A stretch of DNA of 64,000 nt from Bosea sp. F3-2 (GCF_008253865.1 NZ_CP042331.1:3444001-3508000), one strand, 5' to 3'; counted from the stretch's first letter, positions 8,620 to 17,695 are shown. The notes: generated from the letters alone by a model not told the origin. Numbers and translations: made by a program.

Positions 8620-9600
8620 ATGACCGACATTTCCGCCAAGAACCCGGCCACACAGGGCCGCATCGCCCTGCTGGGCTGCCCGATCGAGGTTGGCGCCTCG
8701 CGTCGCGGCGCGCTGATGGGCCCGGCCGGCCTGCGCACCGCCGGCCTCGTGCGGGTGCTCGAAGATCTCGGCTACGCTGTCGACGACCATGGCGACATTC
8801 TTGCGCGCGACCTGAAACCGGTCGACGGCCCGGCGCCCGACAACGCTCGCTTCTACAACGAGATCGCCGCCTGGATGCGCGCGCTGAGCGCCCGCGCCTA
8901 CGAACTCGCCCGCACCGGCGCCACGCCGATCTTCCTCGGCGGCGATCACAGCCTGTCGATGGGCTCGGTCAACGGCGTCGCCCGCCACTGGCAGGAGCAG
9001 GGCCGCAAGCTCTTCGTGCTCTGGCTCGACGCCCATGCCGATTTCAACATGCCGGCGATCTCGCCCTCCGGGAACATGCACGGCATGTCCTCGGCCTTCC
9101 TCTGCGGCGAAGCAGGGCTCGACGACCTGCTCGGCCTGGAGCCGCGCGCCTCGATCTCCCCGGAGCAGCTCAGCCTGTTCGGCATCCGCTCGATCGACCC
9201 GCTGGAGAAGGCGGCGGTGAAGGCGCGCGGCATCGACATCGCCGACATGCGCGCCATCGACGAGCACGGCGTCGGCGTGCTGATCCGCCAGACCATCGAG
9301 AAGGTGCGCGCCGCCAACGGCGTGCTGCATGTCTCGTTCGACGTCGATTTCCTCGACCCGCCGCTGGCGCCGGGCGTCGGCACGACGGTGCCGGGCGGCG
9401 CGACCTATCGCGAGGCGCATCTCGTGATGGAGCTGCTGCACGATTCCGGGCTGGTCCGATCGATGGACATCGTCGAGCTCAACCCCTTCCTCGACGATCG
9501 CGGCCAGACGGCGCGGCTTGCCGTCGAGCTCGCCGGCAGCCTGTTCGGCCAGCAGATCACCGACCGCCAGACGCCGTCGAACGCCATCGGCGCGGCCTGA
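8620..9600 (+). CDS. rocF: Arginase
   Basis: A 326-residue ureohydrolase converting arginine to ornithine and urea. All binuclear-manganese motifs are present: GGDHS with Asp109/His110, DAHADFN with Asp137, His139 and Asp141, and the DVDFLDP segment with Asp241 and Asp243. SGNMHGM is the arginase (rather than agmatinase) active-site loop. Length matches the family. Ornithine cyclodeaminase lies 6 kb downstream on the other strand; together they would take arginine to proline. The gene is convergent with the gamma-glutamyltransferase-like gene. Confidence 0.94.
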   Translation: MTDISAKNPATQGRIALLGCPIEVGASRRGALMGPAGLRTAGLVRVLEDLGYAVDDHGDILARDLKPVDGPAPDNARFYNEIAAWMRALSARAYELARTGATPIFLGGDHSLSMGSVNGVARHWQEQGRKLFVLWLDAHADFNMPAISPSGNMHGMSSAFLCGEAGLDDLLGLEPRASISPEQLSLFGIRSIDPLEKAAVKARGIDIADMRAIDEHGVGVLIRQTIEKVRAANGVLHVSFDVDFLDPPLAPGVGTTVPGGATYREAHLVMELLHDSGLVRSMDIVELNPFLDDRGQTARLAVELAGSLFGQQITDRQTPSNAIGAA

Positions 9601-9611
9601 GGGGGCTCCGC

Positions 9612-9826
9612 CGTCATTCCGGGGCTTCGCGCAGCGAAGAGCCCGGAACCCATGAACACGACGGTTATCCAGCCCGCGTCATGCTCGCCCTTGTGGCGAG
9701 CATCCACGTCTTGAACACGGCCTTCGACCAGCGAAGACGTGGATGGTCGGGACAAGCCCGACCATGACGGCAAATGTCCTGCTCATGGCATCCGGGCTCA
9801 GGCCTTCGGCCTGCCCCGGAATGACG
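9612..9826. repeat. Compound CGTCAT/ATGACG palindromic element
   Basis: At least two nested palindromic units fill the gap between the convergent arginase and gamma-glutamyltransferase genes. The outer ends are CGTCATTCCGGGG and CCCCGGAATGACG; an inner unit carries CGTCATGCTCG and ATCCACGTCTTG paired with AAGACGTGGAT. It contains no gene. Confidence 0.7.
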
Positions 9827-9833
9827 GTGGGGC

Positions 9834-11435
9834 TCACACCGCCAGCGCGAAGCCGTCCTTGCGGTGGTCGGAGGCGCCGAACATCACCCCGCGCTTGTGA
9901 TCGACCCAGATCGCCTGGCAGCCGCCGAGCGGCTCCTCGGCCCACACGACATCATGGCCGCGCGCCTTCAGATCAGCGGCAACGCTGGCCTGGATCGTCG
10001 TCTCCAGCGAGAGCTTGCCGTCATAGGCGAAGCTGCGCGGCGCATCCGAGGCCTGCTGTGGATCGAGGCCGCGGTCGAGGATGCCGGAGAGGAAATGGAC
10101 GTGGCCGGTCGACTGGTACTGGCCGCCCATCACGCCCATCGGCATGATCGGCTTTCCGTCCTTGGCCAGCATGCCCGGAATGATCGTGTGGAAGGGGCGC
10201 TTGCGCGGGCCGATGGCGTTGGGATGCCCCTCGATCAGGCGGAAGCCCGAGCCGCGATTCTGCAGCATGACGCCGGCCTTCGATGCATAGATGCCGCTGC
10301 CGAAGGCGGAGAACAGCGAGTTGATGAAGGACACCATGTTGCCGTCGCCGTCGACGACGCAGAGATAGATCGTGTCCTTGTGCAGGGGCATATCGAAGGC
10401 TTCCGGCTTCGCCGCCTTCTCCAGGCTGATCTCCTTGCGGATCCGGCCGACGAACTGGTCGGAGAGGAAGGCTTCCGTATCGAAGGGGCTGACGGCCGGG
10501 TCGGCCACCAGCGCGTCGCGCTGACGATAGGCGGCCTTGCTCGCCTCGGCGAGGAGGTGGATGCGGTCCGCTTCGCTCAGCTTCTCGTCCTTGAGGTCAA
10601 AGCCCTCGAGGATGCGCGCGATCAGGAGCGCGGCGATGCCCTGACCGTTCGGCGGGCATTCCCAGAGGCGATGGCCGCGATAATCGGCGCCGATCGGGTC
10701 GACATAGTCCGGCTTCGAGGCGGCGAAGTCCTCGAGCCCGATCAGGCTGCCCGCACCTTTGAGCACGGCAACCATGTCCTCGGCGATCTCGCCCTCGTAG
10801 AAGGCGGAGCGGCCCTCGCGGGCGATGCGGCGTAGCGTCCTGCCGAGCGCGGGATGGACCATCTTGTCGCCGACGGCCGGGGCGTTGCCGCCCGGCAGAT
10901 AGACGGCGTTGCCGAGGCCGTGCTTCTCGATCCGGCCGCGGGCCTTGGCCCAGTCGAGCGCGACGCGCGGCGTCACCACGAAGCCCTCCTCGGCGGCGCG
11001 GATCGCCGGCGCGAAGATCTCGTCCAGGCTCTTGCTGCCGTAATCGGCGACGAGGCGGCACCAGGCGTCGATGGCACCCGGCACGGTGACGGCATGCGGT
11101 GAATCCGCCGCGATCGCCGTCATGCCCTGCCCGAGGAACCAGCCGAGCTCGGCCTTGGCCGCCGCCCGGCCGGAGCCGTTGAGCGCCACCATCTTGCCGT
11201 CGGCCGGCGCGTAGATCGCGAAGCAGTCGCCGCCGACGCCGGTCATGTGCGGATCGACGACGGCCTGGACGGCAACGGCCGCGATGGCGGCATCGATCGC
11301 ATTGCCGCCGGCGCGCAGGATCTCGACCGCGGCCAGCGTCGAGGCCGGATGCGAGGTCGCCGCCATGCCGCGATCACCGACCGCAACCGGCCGGCCCGGC
11401 GCCATGAAATCGCGATTGCCCCAGCTCATGCTCAT
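9834..11435 (-). CDS. Gamma-glutamyltransferase family protein
   Basis: A 533-residue Ntn-hydrolase of the gamma-glutamyltransferase (GGT)/acylase family. The conserved N-terminal block GMAATSHPASTLAAVEIL is present, as is the self-cleavage region DTIYLCVVDGDGNMVSFINS, whose Thr would be the nucleophile of the small subunit. The ATG at 11435 is preceded by GAGGTGGAG; a second ATG six bases on is equally usable, and an upstream in-frame ATG adds only atypical residues. There is no convincing signal peptide, so unlike periplasmic GGT it may act in the cytoplasm on gamma-glutamyl or acyl-amide compounds. It is divergent from ilvA. Confidence 0.88.
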   Translation of the reverse strand: MSMSWGNRDFMAPGRPVAVGDRGMAATSHPASTLAAVEILRAGGNAIDAAIAAVAVQAVVDPHMTGVGGDCFAIYAPADGKMVALNGSGRAAAKAELGWFLGQGMTAIAADSPHAVTVPGAIDAWCRLVADYGSKSLDEIFAPAIRAAEEGFVVTPRVALDWAKARGRIEKHGLGNAVYLPGGNAPAVGDKMVHPALGRTLRRIAREGRSAFYEGEIAEDMVAVLKGAGSLIGLEDFAASKPDYVDPIGADYRGHRLWECPPNGQGIAALLIARILEGFDLKDEKLSEADRIHLLAEASKAAYRQRDALVADPAVSPFDTEAFLSDQFVGRIRKEISLEKAAKPEAFDMPLHKDTIYLCVVDGDGNMVSFINSLFSAFGSGIYASKAGVMLQNRGSGFRLIEGHPNAIGPRKRPFHTIIPGMLAKDGKPIMPMGVMGGQYQSTGHVHFLSGILDRGLDPQQASDAPRSFAYDGKLSLETTIQASVAADLKARGHDVVWAEEPLGGCQAIWVDHKRGVMFGASDHRKDGFALAV

Positions 11436-11619
11436 CTCCACCTCTGCGGCGCCGTCGCTTCGCGGTGCCTTGTTTCGCTCAACGCTTTGGCGCGCCGGCC
11501 GGGGGCTTGGCAATCCCGCCCGGCGCATGGCCGGCATGGGTCACCCCTCGCCGTAGGCAGCCGTCCTGATTGACATCGCGGCATGGAAGGCTATCGCCGC
11601 CTGGAAGGACGGGGCTGCC

Positions 11620-13149
11620 ATGCAAGACTACATCCGCAAGATCATCGGGGCGCGCGTCTACGACGTCGCGATCGAAAGCCCGCTCGATCCGCTGCCGCGG
11701 CTTTCAGGCCGCATCGGTGGCCAGGCCCTGCTGAAGCGCGAGGACCTGCAGCCCGTCTTCTCGTTCAAGCTGCGCGGCGCCTACAACAAGATCGCGGGTC
11801 TCTCTGCGGTCGAGGCCGAGCGCGGCGTGATCTGCGCCTCCGCCGGCAACCATGCGCAGGGCGTGGCGCTGGCGGCGCGCAAGCTCGGCATCAAGGCGAC
11901 CATCGTGATGCCGCGCACCACGCCGGACATCAAGGTACAGGCGGTGCGCAGCCTCGGCGGGCGCGTCGTGCTGCATGGCGAGAACTTCGACGAAGCCTAT
12001 GGTCATGCCCGCAAGCTGGAAGCGGAGAAAGGCCTGACCTTCGTCCACCCCTATGACGACCCGGACGTCATCGCCGGCCAGGGCACGGTCGGCATGGAGA
12101 TCCTGCGCCAGCATCCCGATCCGATCGAGGCGATCTTCGCGCCGATCGGGGGCGGCGGGCTGGCGGCCGGCGTCGCGGTCTATGCGAAGTTCCTGCGACC
12201 GGAGATCAAGGTGATCGGCGTCGAGCCCGAGGACGCCGCCTCCATGGCCGGTGCCATCGCTGCGGGCGAACGCGTCGTGCTCGACCAGGTCGGGCTCTTC
12301 GCCGACGGCGTCGCGGTGCGGCAGGCGGGCGAAGAGACCTTCCGACTCTGCCGAGAGCTGCTCGACGAGGTCGTCACCGTCTCGACCGACGAGATCTGCG
12401 CCGCGGTGAAGGACATCTTCGAGGACACCCGCGCCATCGCCGAGCCCTCCGGGGCGGTCAGCCTCGCCGGCCTGAAGACCTATGCGGCGCGCAGCAACGA
12501 AAGAACGGGTGCCCTCGTCGCGATCAATAGCGGCGCCAACATGAATTTCGACCGTTTGCGCCATATCGCCGAGCGGGCCGAGATCGGCGAGCAGCGCGAG
12601 GCCCTGCTCGCGGTGACCATTCCCGAGAAGCCGGGCAGCTACCGCGCCTTCATCCAGCTGCTGGGCCGGCGCGCCATCACGGAGTTCAACTACCGCTACT
12701 CGGACCCCAAGGCGGCGCGCATCTTCGTCGGCGTGCAGCTTTCCGAGGGCGAGGCCGAGAAGCGCCAGATCATCGCGATGCTGGCCGAGCACGGCTATCC
12801 GGTGCTCGACATGAGCGACAACGAGCTCGCCAAGCTGCATATCCGCTACATGGTCGGCGGCAAGGCGCCGGGTCTCGCCGACGAATTGCTGTTCCGCTTC
12901 CAGTTCCCGGAGCGGCCGGGCGCGCTGCTGAAGTTCCTGAACAGCCTCTCGGCCGACTGGAACATCTCGCTCTTCCACTACCGCAACCACGGCGCCGATT
13001 ACGGCCGCGTGCTCGCCGGCGTCCAGATTCCGCAGGCCCAGCGCAGCCAGCTGACCAAGCGGCTCGATGCGCTCGGCTATCCCTATTGGAGCGAGAGCGA
13101 CAACCCGGCCTATCTGTCGTTCCTGGCGGAGATGCCTCCGGGAAGCTGA
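11620..13149 (+). CDS. ilvA: Threonine ammonia-lyase, biosynthetic type with two ACT-like domains
   Basis: A 509-residue PLP enzyme deaminating threonine to 2-oxobutanoate, the first committed step to isoleucine. The PLP Lys50 lies in FSFKLRGAYNK; SAGNHAQGVA and the glycine loop PIGGGGLAAG bind the cofactor phosphate. Residues from about 330 to 509 form two ACT-like regulatory domains (IPEKPGSYRAF and FPERPGALLKF), the arrangement of the isoleucine-inhibited biosynthetic enzyme rather than the short catabolic TdcB. ATG 11620 follows a GGACGGGG segment. It is divergent from the GGT-like gene. Confidence 0.94.
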   Translation: MQDYIRKIIGARVYDVAIESPLDPLPRLSGRIGGQALLKREDLQPVFSFKLRGAYNKIAGLSAVEAERGVICASAGNHAQGVALAARKLGIKATIVMPRTTPDIKVQAVRSLGGRVVLHGENFDEAYGHARKLEAEKGLTFVHPYDDPDVIAGQGTVGMEILRQHPDPIEAIFAPIGGGGLAAGVAVYAKFLRPEIKVIGVEPEDAASMAGAIAAGERVVLDQVGLFADGVAVRQAGEETFRLCRELLDEVVTVSTDEICAAVKDIFEDTRAIAEPSGAVSLAGLKTYAARSNERTGALVAINSGANMNFDRLRHIAERAEIGEQREALLAVTIPEKPGSYRAFIQLLGRRAITEFNYRYSDPKAARIFVGVQLSEGEAEKRQIIAMLAEHGYPVLDMSDNELAKLHIRYMVGGKAPGLADELLFRFQFPERPGALLKFLNSLSADWNISLFHYRNHGADYGRVLAGVQIPQAQRSQLTKRLDALGYPYWSESDNPAYLSFLAEMPPGS

Positions 13150-13173
13150 CCGCCTGTTCGGCACTCCCGCGCC

Positions 13174-13205
13174 CCTCATCCTGAGAACCGCGCCACAGGA
13201 TGAGG
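13174..13205 (+). terminator. Small hairpin after ilvA
   Basis: CCTCATCCTG pairs with CAGGATGAGG 24 bases after the ilvA stop; a run of six T follows at 13212-13217. It belongs to the same CCTCAT repeat type as 2570-2687 and could end transcription before the LysR gene. Confidence 0.5.
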
Positions 13206-13240
13206 ACTGAGTTTTTTCGATCGGGCTGTAGGATCAGTGC

Positions 13241-14125
13241 ATGACGCTCGAACAGCTTCGCATCTTCGTCGCCGTCGCCGAACGGGAACACCTGACGCAA
13301 GGCGCCCACGCCCTCAATCTCACCCAGTCGGCGGTGAGTTCCGCGATCGCAACGCTGGAGGCGCGCTACGCCACCAAACTGTTCGACAGGATCGGCCGGC
13401 GAATCGCCCTGACCGAGGCCGGCCGGCTCTTCCTGACAGAAGCCCGCGCCGTGCTGGCCCGGGCCGCAGCGGCGGAAGCCGTGCTCTCCGATCTTTCGGG
13501 GCTCGCCCGCGGCTCGCTCGCGCTGATGGCGAGCCAGACAGTGGCGAACTACTGGCTGCCGCCGCTGATCCAGCGCTTTCGCCGGGAGCATCCCGGCATC
13601 ACCGTCTCGCTCGCTATCGACAACACCGAGACGGTGAGCGCCGCCATCCAGAATGGCGCCGCCGATCTCGGCTTCATCGAGGGCGAGATCGACGACCCGG
13701 CGCTGGCCATGACCGCCGTCGCAGAGGACGAACTCGTCATCGTCGCGCCGGCCGGCCATCCCTGGGCGGAAACGCCCCCTTCCCCTGCCGAACTGAAGCA
13801 GGGCGCCTGGGTGCTGCGCGAGCCGGGCTCAGGGACGCGGGCCATGTTCGAGGCGGCGCTGCCGGGGCTTGGCCTCGACGCGACCGACCTGACGGTGGCG
13901 CTGGAGCTGCCCTCCAACGAGGCGATCTGCGCCGCGGTCGCCGCCGGCGCCGGCACCACCGCGATCTCGCGGCTCGTCGCCGCCAACGCCATTGCCGCCG
14001 GGCGCCTCGTCACCGTAGCGCTGCCGCTACCGAAGCGCCGCTTCCTCGCGCTCCGGCACAAGGAACGCTACCTCGCGAAGGCAGCGGCAGCCTTCCTGGC
14101 GCTGGCAGGAACCAGCGCGCCCTGA
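13241..14125 (+). CDS. LysR-family transcriptional regulator
   Basis: A 294-residue LysR-type regulator. The N-terminal winged helix-turn-helix is at residues 1-60 (LTQGAHALNLTQSAVSSAIATLE), followed by the linker helix and a periplasmic-binding-like effector domain from about 90. The C-terminal third resembles CysB/CysL-type effector domains, but the ligand is unknown. It starts 91 bases after ilvA on the same strand and ends before the CobW gene. Neither neighbour is divergent from it, so its target cannot be inferred from position. Confidence 0.9.
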   Translation: MTLEQLRIFVAVAEREHLTQGAHALNLTQSAVSSAIATLEARYATKLFDRIGRRIALTEAGRLFLTEARAVLARAAAAEAVLSDLSGLARGSLALMASQTVANYWLPPLIQRFRREHPGITVSLAIDNTETVSAAIQNGAADLGFIEGEIDDPALAMTAVAEDELVIVAPAGHPWAETPPSPAELKQGAWVLREPGSGTRAMFEAALPGLGLDATDLTVALELPSNEAICAAVAAGAGTTAISRLVAANAIAAGRLVTVALPLPKRRFLALRHKERYLAKAAAAFLALAGTSAP

Positions 14126-14168
14126 GCGGATCTCAAGGGTGATCTCCGACCTGTCCGTCTCAGGGCGG

Positions 14169-14198
14169 TTGACATCTATGTTATGTTATAATGTAACA
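14169..14198 (+). promoter_or_regulatory. Promoter with Zur-like box before the CobW GTPase
   Basis: TTGACA at 14169-14174 is a perfect -35 hexamer; TGTAAC at 14192-14197 sits 17 bases on as a plausible -10. The segment 14179-14198 (TGTTATGTTATAATGTAACA) is an imperfect palindrome matching the Zur-box pattern with GTTATAA core. A zinc-loaded repressor bound there would block the promoter. Zur identity is inferred from the motif and from the gene behind it. Confidence 0.65.
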
Positions 14199-14228
14199 GA
14201 TCATCTTTCATCGAACCGGGTCTCTCCG

Positions 14229-15458
14229 ATGGCTTCGTCTCCCCTCCTCGTCGACCGGCGCCTGCCGGTCACGGTCCTCTCCGGCTTCCTCGGTGCCGGC
14301 AAGACCACGCTGCTCAACCACATCCTGAACAATCGCGAAGGCCGGCGCGTCGCCGTCATCGTCAACGACATGAGCGAGGTGAACATCGACGCTGATCTCG
14401 TGCGTGAGGGTGGTGCCAATCTCTCCAAGACCGAGGAGAGCCTGGTCGAGATGAGCAATGGCTGCATCTGCTGCACGCTGCGCGACGATCTGCTCAGCGA
14501 GGTGCGCCGCCTCGCCGAGGAGCGGAAGTTCGACTACCTGCTGATCGAGGGCACAGGCATCGCCGAGCCGCTGCCGATCGCTGCGACCTTCTCCTTCCGC
14601 GACGAGGAGGATCGTTCGCTCGACGACGTCGCCCGGCTCGACACGATGGCGACCGTCGTCGACGCGCTCAACCTGCTCCGGGACTACGACAGCCGCGATT
14701 TCCTCGGCGACCGCGGCGAGACGGCCGGCGAGGGCGACGAGCGCACGCTGGTCGACCTGCTCGTCGAACAGATCGAATTTGCCGATGTGGTGGTGATCAA
14801 CAAGGCGAGCGAGGTCTCGCCGCAGGAGTTGGAGAAGGTCAGGCTGGTGGTGCGCGGGCTCAATGCCGATGCCCGCATCGTCGAGGCCGATTTCGGCCGC
14901 GTGCCGCTCGACCGGCTGCTCGATACCAAGCTCTACAGCGAGGAGAAGGCGCAGACCCACCCGCTCTGGCACAAGGAGCTCTACGGCTTCCGCGACCATG
15001 TGCCGGAGACCGAGGAATACGGCATCCGCTCCTTCGTCTACCGGGCGCGGCGGCCGTTCCATCCGCTGAAGCTGCACGCCTTCATGGGCAAGCGCTTGCC
15101 AGGCGTCGTCCGGGCCAAGGGCCATTTCTGGCTGGCGACCCGGCCGCATTGGGTCGGCGAATATTCGCTCGCCGGGCGCATCACCCGCACCGAAGGCATG
15201 GGGCGCTGGTGGGCGGCGGCGCCGAAGGAGCGCTGGCCGCGCTCGGAGGAATTCCTGTCGCTGATGCACAGGCACTGGTCGCCGACATGGGGCGACCGGC
15301 GCCAGGAAATGGTGTTCATCGGCGGGCCGGAGATGGACGAGGCGGCGATCCGCGCCGAACTCGACGCCTGCCTGACCGGCAGCCCGACGACCGGGCTGAC
15401 GCAGGCGCTGCTCGGACTCGAAGACCCGTTCCCGCGCTGGGACCGCGACGCGGCCTAA
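14229..15458 (+). CDS. CobW/COG0523-family GTP-binding metallochaperone (ZigA-like)
   Basis: A 409-residue G3E-family GTPase. Walker A GFLGAGKTTLLNH is at 19-31, the metal-binding CICC motif at 79-82 after NG, and a guanine-specificity NKAS segment follows near residue 195. The C-terminal CobW_C domain carries FHPLKLHAFMG. ATG 14229 is preferred because the upstream in-frame ATG lies before the likely promoter. COG0523 proteins deliver metals; the Zur-like box upstream places this one with the ZigA/YeiR zinc-starvation branch, which passes zinc to client enzymes when zinc is scarce. No cobalamin genes are near, so a CobW role is unlikely. Confidence 0.88.
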   Translation: MASSPLLVDRRLPVTVLSGFLGAGKTTLLNHILNNREGRRVAVIVNDMSEVNIDADLVREGGANLSKTEESLVEMSNGCICCTLRDDLLSEVRRLAEERKFDYLLIEGTGIAEPLPIAATFSFRDEEDRSLDDVARLDTMATVVDALNLLRDYDSRDFLGDRGETAGEGDERTLVDLLVEQIEFADVVVINKASEVSPQELEKVRLVVRGLNADARIVEADFGRVPLDRLLDTKLYSEEKAQTHPLWHKELYGFRDHVPETEEYGIRSFVYRARRPFHPLKLHAFMGKRLPGVVRAKGHFWLATRPHWVGEYSLAGRITRTEGMGRWWAAAPKERWPRSEEFLSLMHRHWSPTWGDRRQEMVFIGGPEMDEAAIRAELDACLTGSPTTGLTQALLGLEDPFPRWDRDAA

Positions 15459-15489
15459 ATACGAAATGCGATCCTTGGCCAGGAACCAC

Positions 15490-15623
15490 CGTCATCCCGG
15501 ACGGAGCCCTCGGGTCCGATCTTCGATCGGCCCAAGGATGAACTCCGCGAAGATCCGGGATCCATGCCTGAGCCTTGATCGGAGACGCCCCGGCATGGAT
15601 CCCGGGTCAAACCCGGGATGACG
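15490..15623. repeat. CGTCAT/ATGACG palindromic element
   Basis: Starts CGTCATCCCGG, ends CCCGGGATGACG, with internal GATCCGGGATCC and GGATCCCGGG pairings. It fills the gap between the convergent CobW and ornithine cyclodeaminase genes and may act as a two-way transcription end. Confidence 0.7.
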
Positions 15624-15658
15624 TCGTGGTTATATCGAGAACCAGCATGCCGAATGGC

Positions 15659-16717
15659 TCAGGCTGCCGCGGCCGCGCCCGGCGCAGCGCGCATCAGCAT
15701 GCCGAAGAGATCGCGCGGGTCGTCGGGGTCCGCGATCAGGTCGAGATCGACATAGGTGCCGGCCTCGCGTATGCGCTCATGAACATAGCGCAGCGCCGAG
15801 AAATCCTCGATCGCGAAGCCGACCGAGTCGAATAGCGTGATCTGGCGGGCATCCGTGCGCCCCACCGCCGTGCCGGCGATGACCTTCCACAGCTCCTCGA
15901 CCGGGTGATCGGGATCGAGCTGCTGGATGTCGCCCTCGATGCGGGTCTGCGGCGGATATTCGACGAAGATCGAGGAGCGCAGCAGCACGTCGCGGTGGAT
16001 CTCGGTCTTGCCGGGGCAGTCGCCGCCGACCGCGTTGATGTGGACGCCGGCGCCAACCATGTTGTCGGTCAGGATCGTGGCATATTGCTTGTCGGCAGTG
16101 ACGGTGGTGACGATCTCGGCGCCCTCGACCGCTTCCATCGCCGTGGCGCAGCGGGTGATCCTGAAGCCATGGCGCGCGAGGTTGCGGGCGCATTTCTCGG
16201 TCGCGGTCGGATCGACGTCGTAGAGCCGCAGGTTCTCGATGCCGAGCAGTGCGCGGAAGGCGAAGGCCTGGAACTCGGACTGGGCGCCGTTGCCGATGAT
16301 CGCCATGGTCGCGGCGTTCTTCGGCGCGAGGTGCTTTGCCGCCACCGCCGACATCGCCGCGGTGCGCAGCGCCGTCAGGAAAGTCATCTCCGAGAGCAGG
16401 ACGGGATAGCCGGTCGCGACGTCGGAGAGCAGGCCGAAGGCGGTGACCGTCTGCAGGCCGGCCTTCATGTTCTTGGGATGGCCGTTGACGTATTTGAAGC
16501 CGTAGAGCTTGCCGTCGCTGGTCGGCATCAGCTCGATCACGCCCTCGAGGCTGTGAGAGGCGATGCGCGGCGTCTTGTCGAAGATCTCCCAGCGGCGGAA
16601 GTCGTCCTCGATATAAGCAGCGATGTCGGACAGCATCCGCTCGATACCGATCGCATGGACCAGCTTCATCATGTGGTCGACGCTGACGAAAGGCACGACA
16701 TTCAGTTGCTGAACCAT
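15659..16717 (-). CDS. ocd: Ornithine cyclodeaminase
   Basis: A 352-residue member of the ornithine cyclodeaminase/mu-crystallin family, which converts ornithine to proline with release of ammonia. The NAD-binding loop is IGNGAQ at 141-146; upstream substrate-binding residues appear in KYVNGHPKN and TALRTAAMSA. The length and the C-terminal segment EIHRDVLLRSSIFVEYPPQT match bona fide ornithine cyclodeaminases rather than alanine dehydrogenase-like relatives. A divergent Lrp-type regulator starts 127 bases away. With arginase it would complete arginine to proline. Confidence 0.92.
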   Translation of the reverse strand: MVQQLNVVPFVSVDHMMKLVHAIGIERMLSDIAAYIEDDFRRWEIFDKTPRIASHSLEGVIELMPTSDGKLYGFKYVNGHPKNMKAGLQTVTAFGLLSDVATGYPVLLSEMTFLTALRTAAMSAVAAKHLAPKNAATMAIIGNGAQSEFQAFAFRALLGIENLRLYDVDPTATEKCARNLARHGFRITRCATAMEAVEGAEIVTTVTADKQYATILTDNMVGAGVHINAVGGDCPGKTEIHRDVLLRSSIFVEYPPQTRIEGDIQQLDPDHPVEELWKVIAGTAVGRTDARQITLFDSVGFAIEDFSALRYVHERIREAGTYVDLDLIADPDDPRDLFGMLMRAAPGAAAAA

Positions 16718-16811
16718 AGGATCCCCTGTTGCTCTTGCGAGAGCCCTATAGTGCCCGCCTTCGCCGGCAGACGATAGAAGCCAGATTGACCTGATCGATG
16801 CCGGTATTGAT

Positions 16812-16840
16812 CGAAATGGATAGAGACATTATCCATTTCG
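16812..16840. promoter_or_regulatory. Perfect inverted repeat at the ocd/lrp divergent promoter
   Basis: CGAAATGGATA and TATCCATTTCG pair perfectly (11 bases each) around a seven-base spacer. The repeat ends four bases before the ATG of the Lrp-type gene, so it covers the site where a ribosome-binding sequence would lie. It is a strong candidate for the binding site of the adjacent regulator, acting on itself and on ocd. Confidence 0.7.
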
Positions 16841-16844
16841 GGCG

Positions 16845-17282
16845 ATGGACGATATCGACCACAAACTCATCACCCTGCTGCGCCATGACGGGCGCCGCAG
16901 CATCTCGGACCTGGCGGCCGATCTCGGCCTGACGCGGGCGACGGTGCGCTCGCGGCTGGAGAAGCTGGAGCAATCGGGCGAGATCATCGGCTTCACCGTG
17001 ATCCTGCGTTCGGATGCGATCGACCTGCCGGTTCGTGGCATCACCATGATCGAGATCGCCGGTCAGGCCGCGGATTCGGTGATCGCCGCGCTGAGCGGCT
17101 TCAGCGAGGTCTCCAGCATCCACACCACCAACGGCAACTGGGACCTCGTTGTCGAGCTCGGCACCTCCGACCTGATCGCCTTCGATCAGGTGCTCAGACG
17201 CATCCGCCTAATCCCTGGCGTCACCAACAGCGAGACCAGCCTGCTCCTGGCGACGCCGCGCAGCGTCAAGGCGCGGCTGTAG
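16845..17282 (+). CDS. Lrp/AsnC-family regulator, divergent from ocd
   Basis: A 145-residue feast/famine regulator: N-terminal HTH at about 1-60 (HDGRRSISDLAADLGLTRATVRSRLEKLE region) and a C-terminal RAM/ACT-like ligand domain ending near 140. Related regulators sense amino acids and control divergent catabolic genes; here arginine or ornithine is the natural guess. There is no clear Shine-Dalgarno sequence, since a 29-bp palindrome occupies the bases just before ATG; the mRNA may be leaderless or nearly so. Confidence 0.9.
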   Translation: MDDIDHKLITLLRHDGRRSISDLAADLGLTRATVRSRLEKLEQSGEIIGFTVILRSDAIDLPVRGITMIEIAGQAADSVIAALSGFSEVSSIHTTNGNWDLVVELGTSDLIAFDQVLRRIRLIPGVTNSETSLLLATPRSVKARL

Positions 17283-17695
17283 ATCCGTTTCAACTAGGTT
17301 GTCTCGTCATTGCGAGCGCAGCGAAGCAATCTAGGGGGACTGGGCTGAACGGTTTGCCCCAGTCCCCCTGGATTGCTTCGTCGCTGACGCTCCTCGCAAT
17401 GACGGCTCTGGCGGGCTGGCTCGATCGGAAGACGTTACGGGGCTACCGCCAGACAAGAAGCGCCGTTGCATGGCGGCCATCCGCAAACGCGCTTCCCGGC
17501 GTGGTGACAGGCGCACGCTGCCCCCCTAACGTTATGCCCCGTCAGATACAGCGTCGATGGCGACCGGCGATGCATGATCGCGCAAGGCCGCCCGTTCGCG
17601 TCGGACACCGACAGTTCCCGCTCGGGGCATGACCGCCGGCCGCTTTCCGGCCGGTTTTCCGCGCCTTGGGCCAAGACGAGGCAGGAGACCAGACC
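17283..17695. other. 413-bp non-coding stretch
   Basis: Between the Lrp-type gene and the aldehyde dehydrogenase. The first third is a 100-bp palindromic element (17305-17404); I see no convincing gene, terminator or operator in the rest. A GGCAGGAGACC ribosome-binding segment lies just before the next start. Confidence 0.6.
17305..17404. repeat. 100-bp palindromic element, GAAGCAATC type, copy 1
   Basis: Begins CGTCATTGCGAGCGCAGCG and ends CGCTCCTCGCAATGACG, with inner arms GGGGGACTGGG and CCCAGTCCCCC and GAAGCAATC/GATTGCTTC. The same element occurs in reverse orientation at 24500-24598. Confidence 0.8.

Noticed and set aside
14139..14228. Longer N-terminus for the CobW GTPase
   Set aside because: The extra codons cover the promoter and Zur-like box, so translation from there is unlikely.
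17354..17632. Small plus-strand gene in the 17.3-17.7 kb gap
   Set aside because: The frame begins inside a palindromic repeat, has no ribosome-binding site and a composition unlike a protein.
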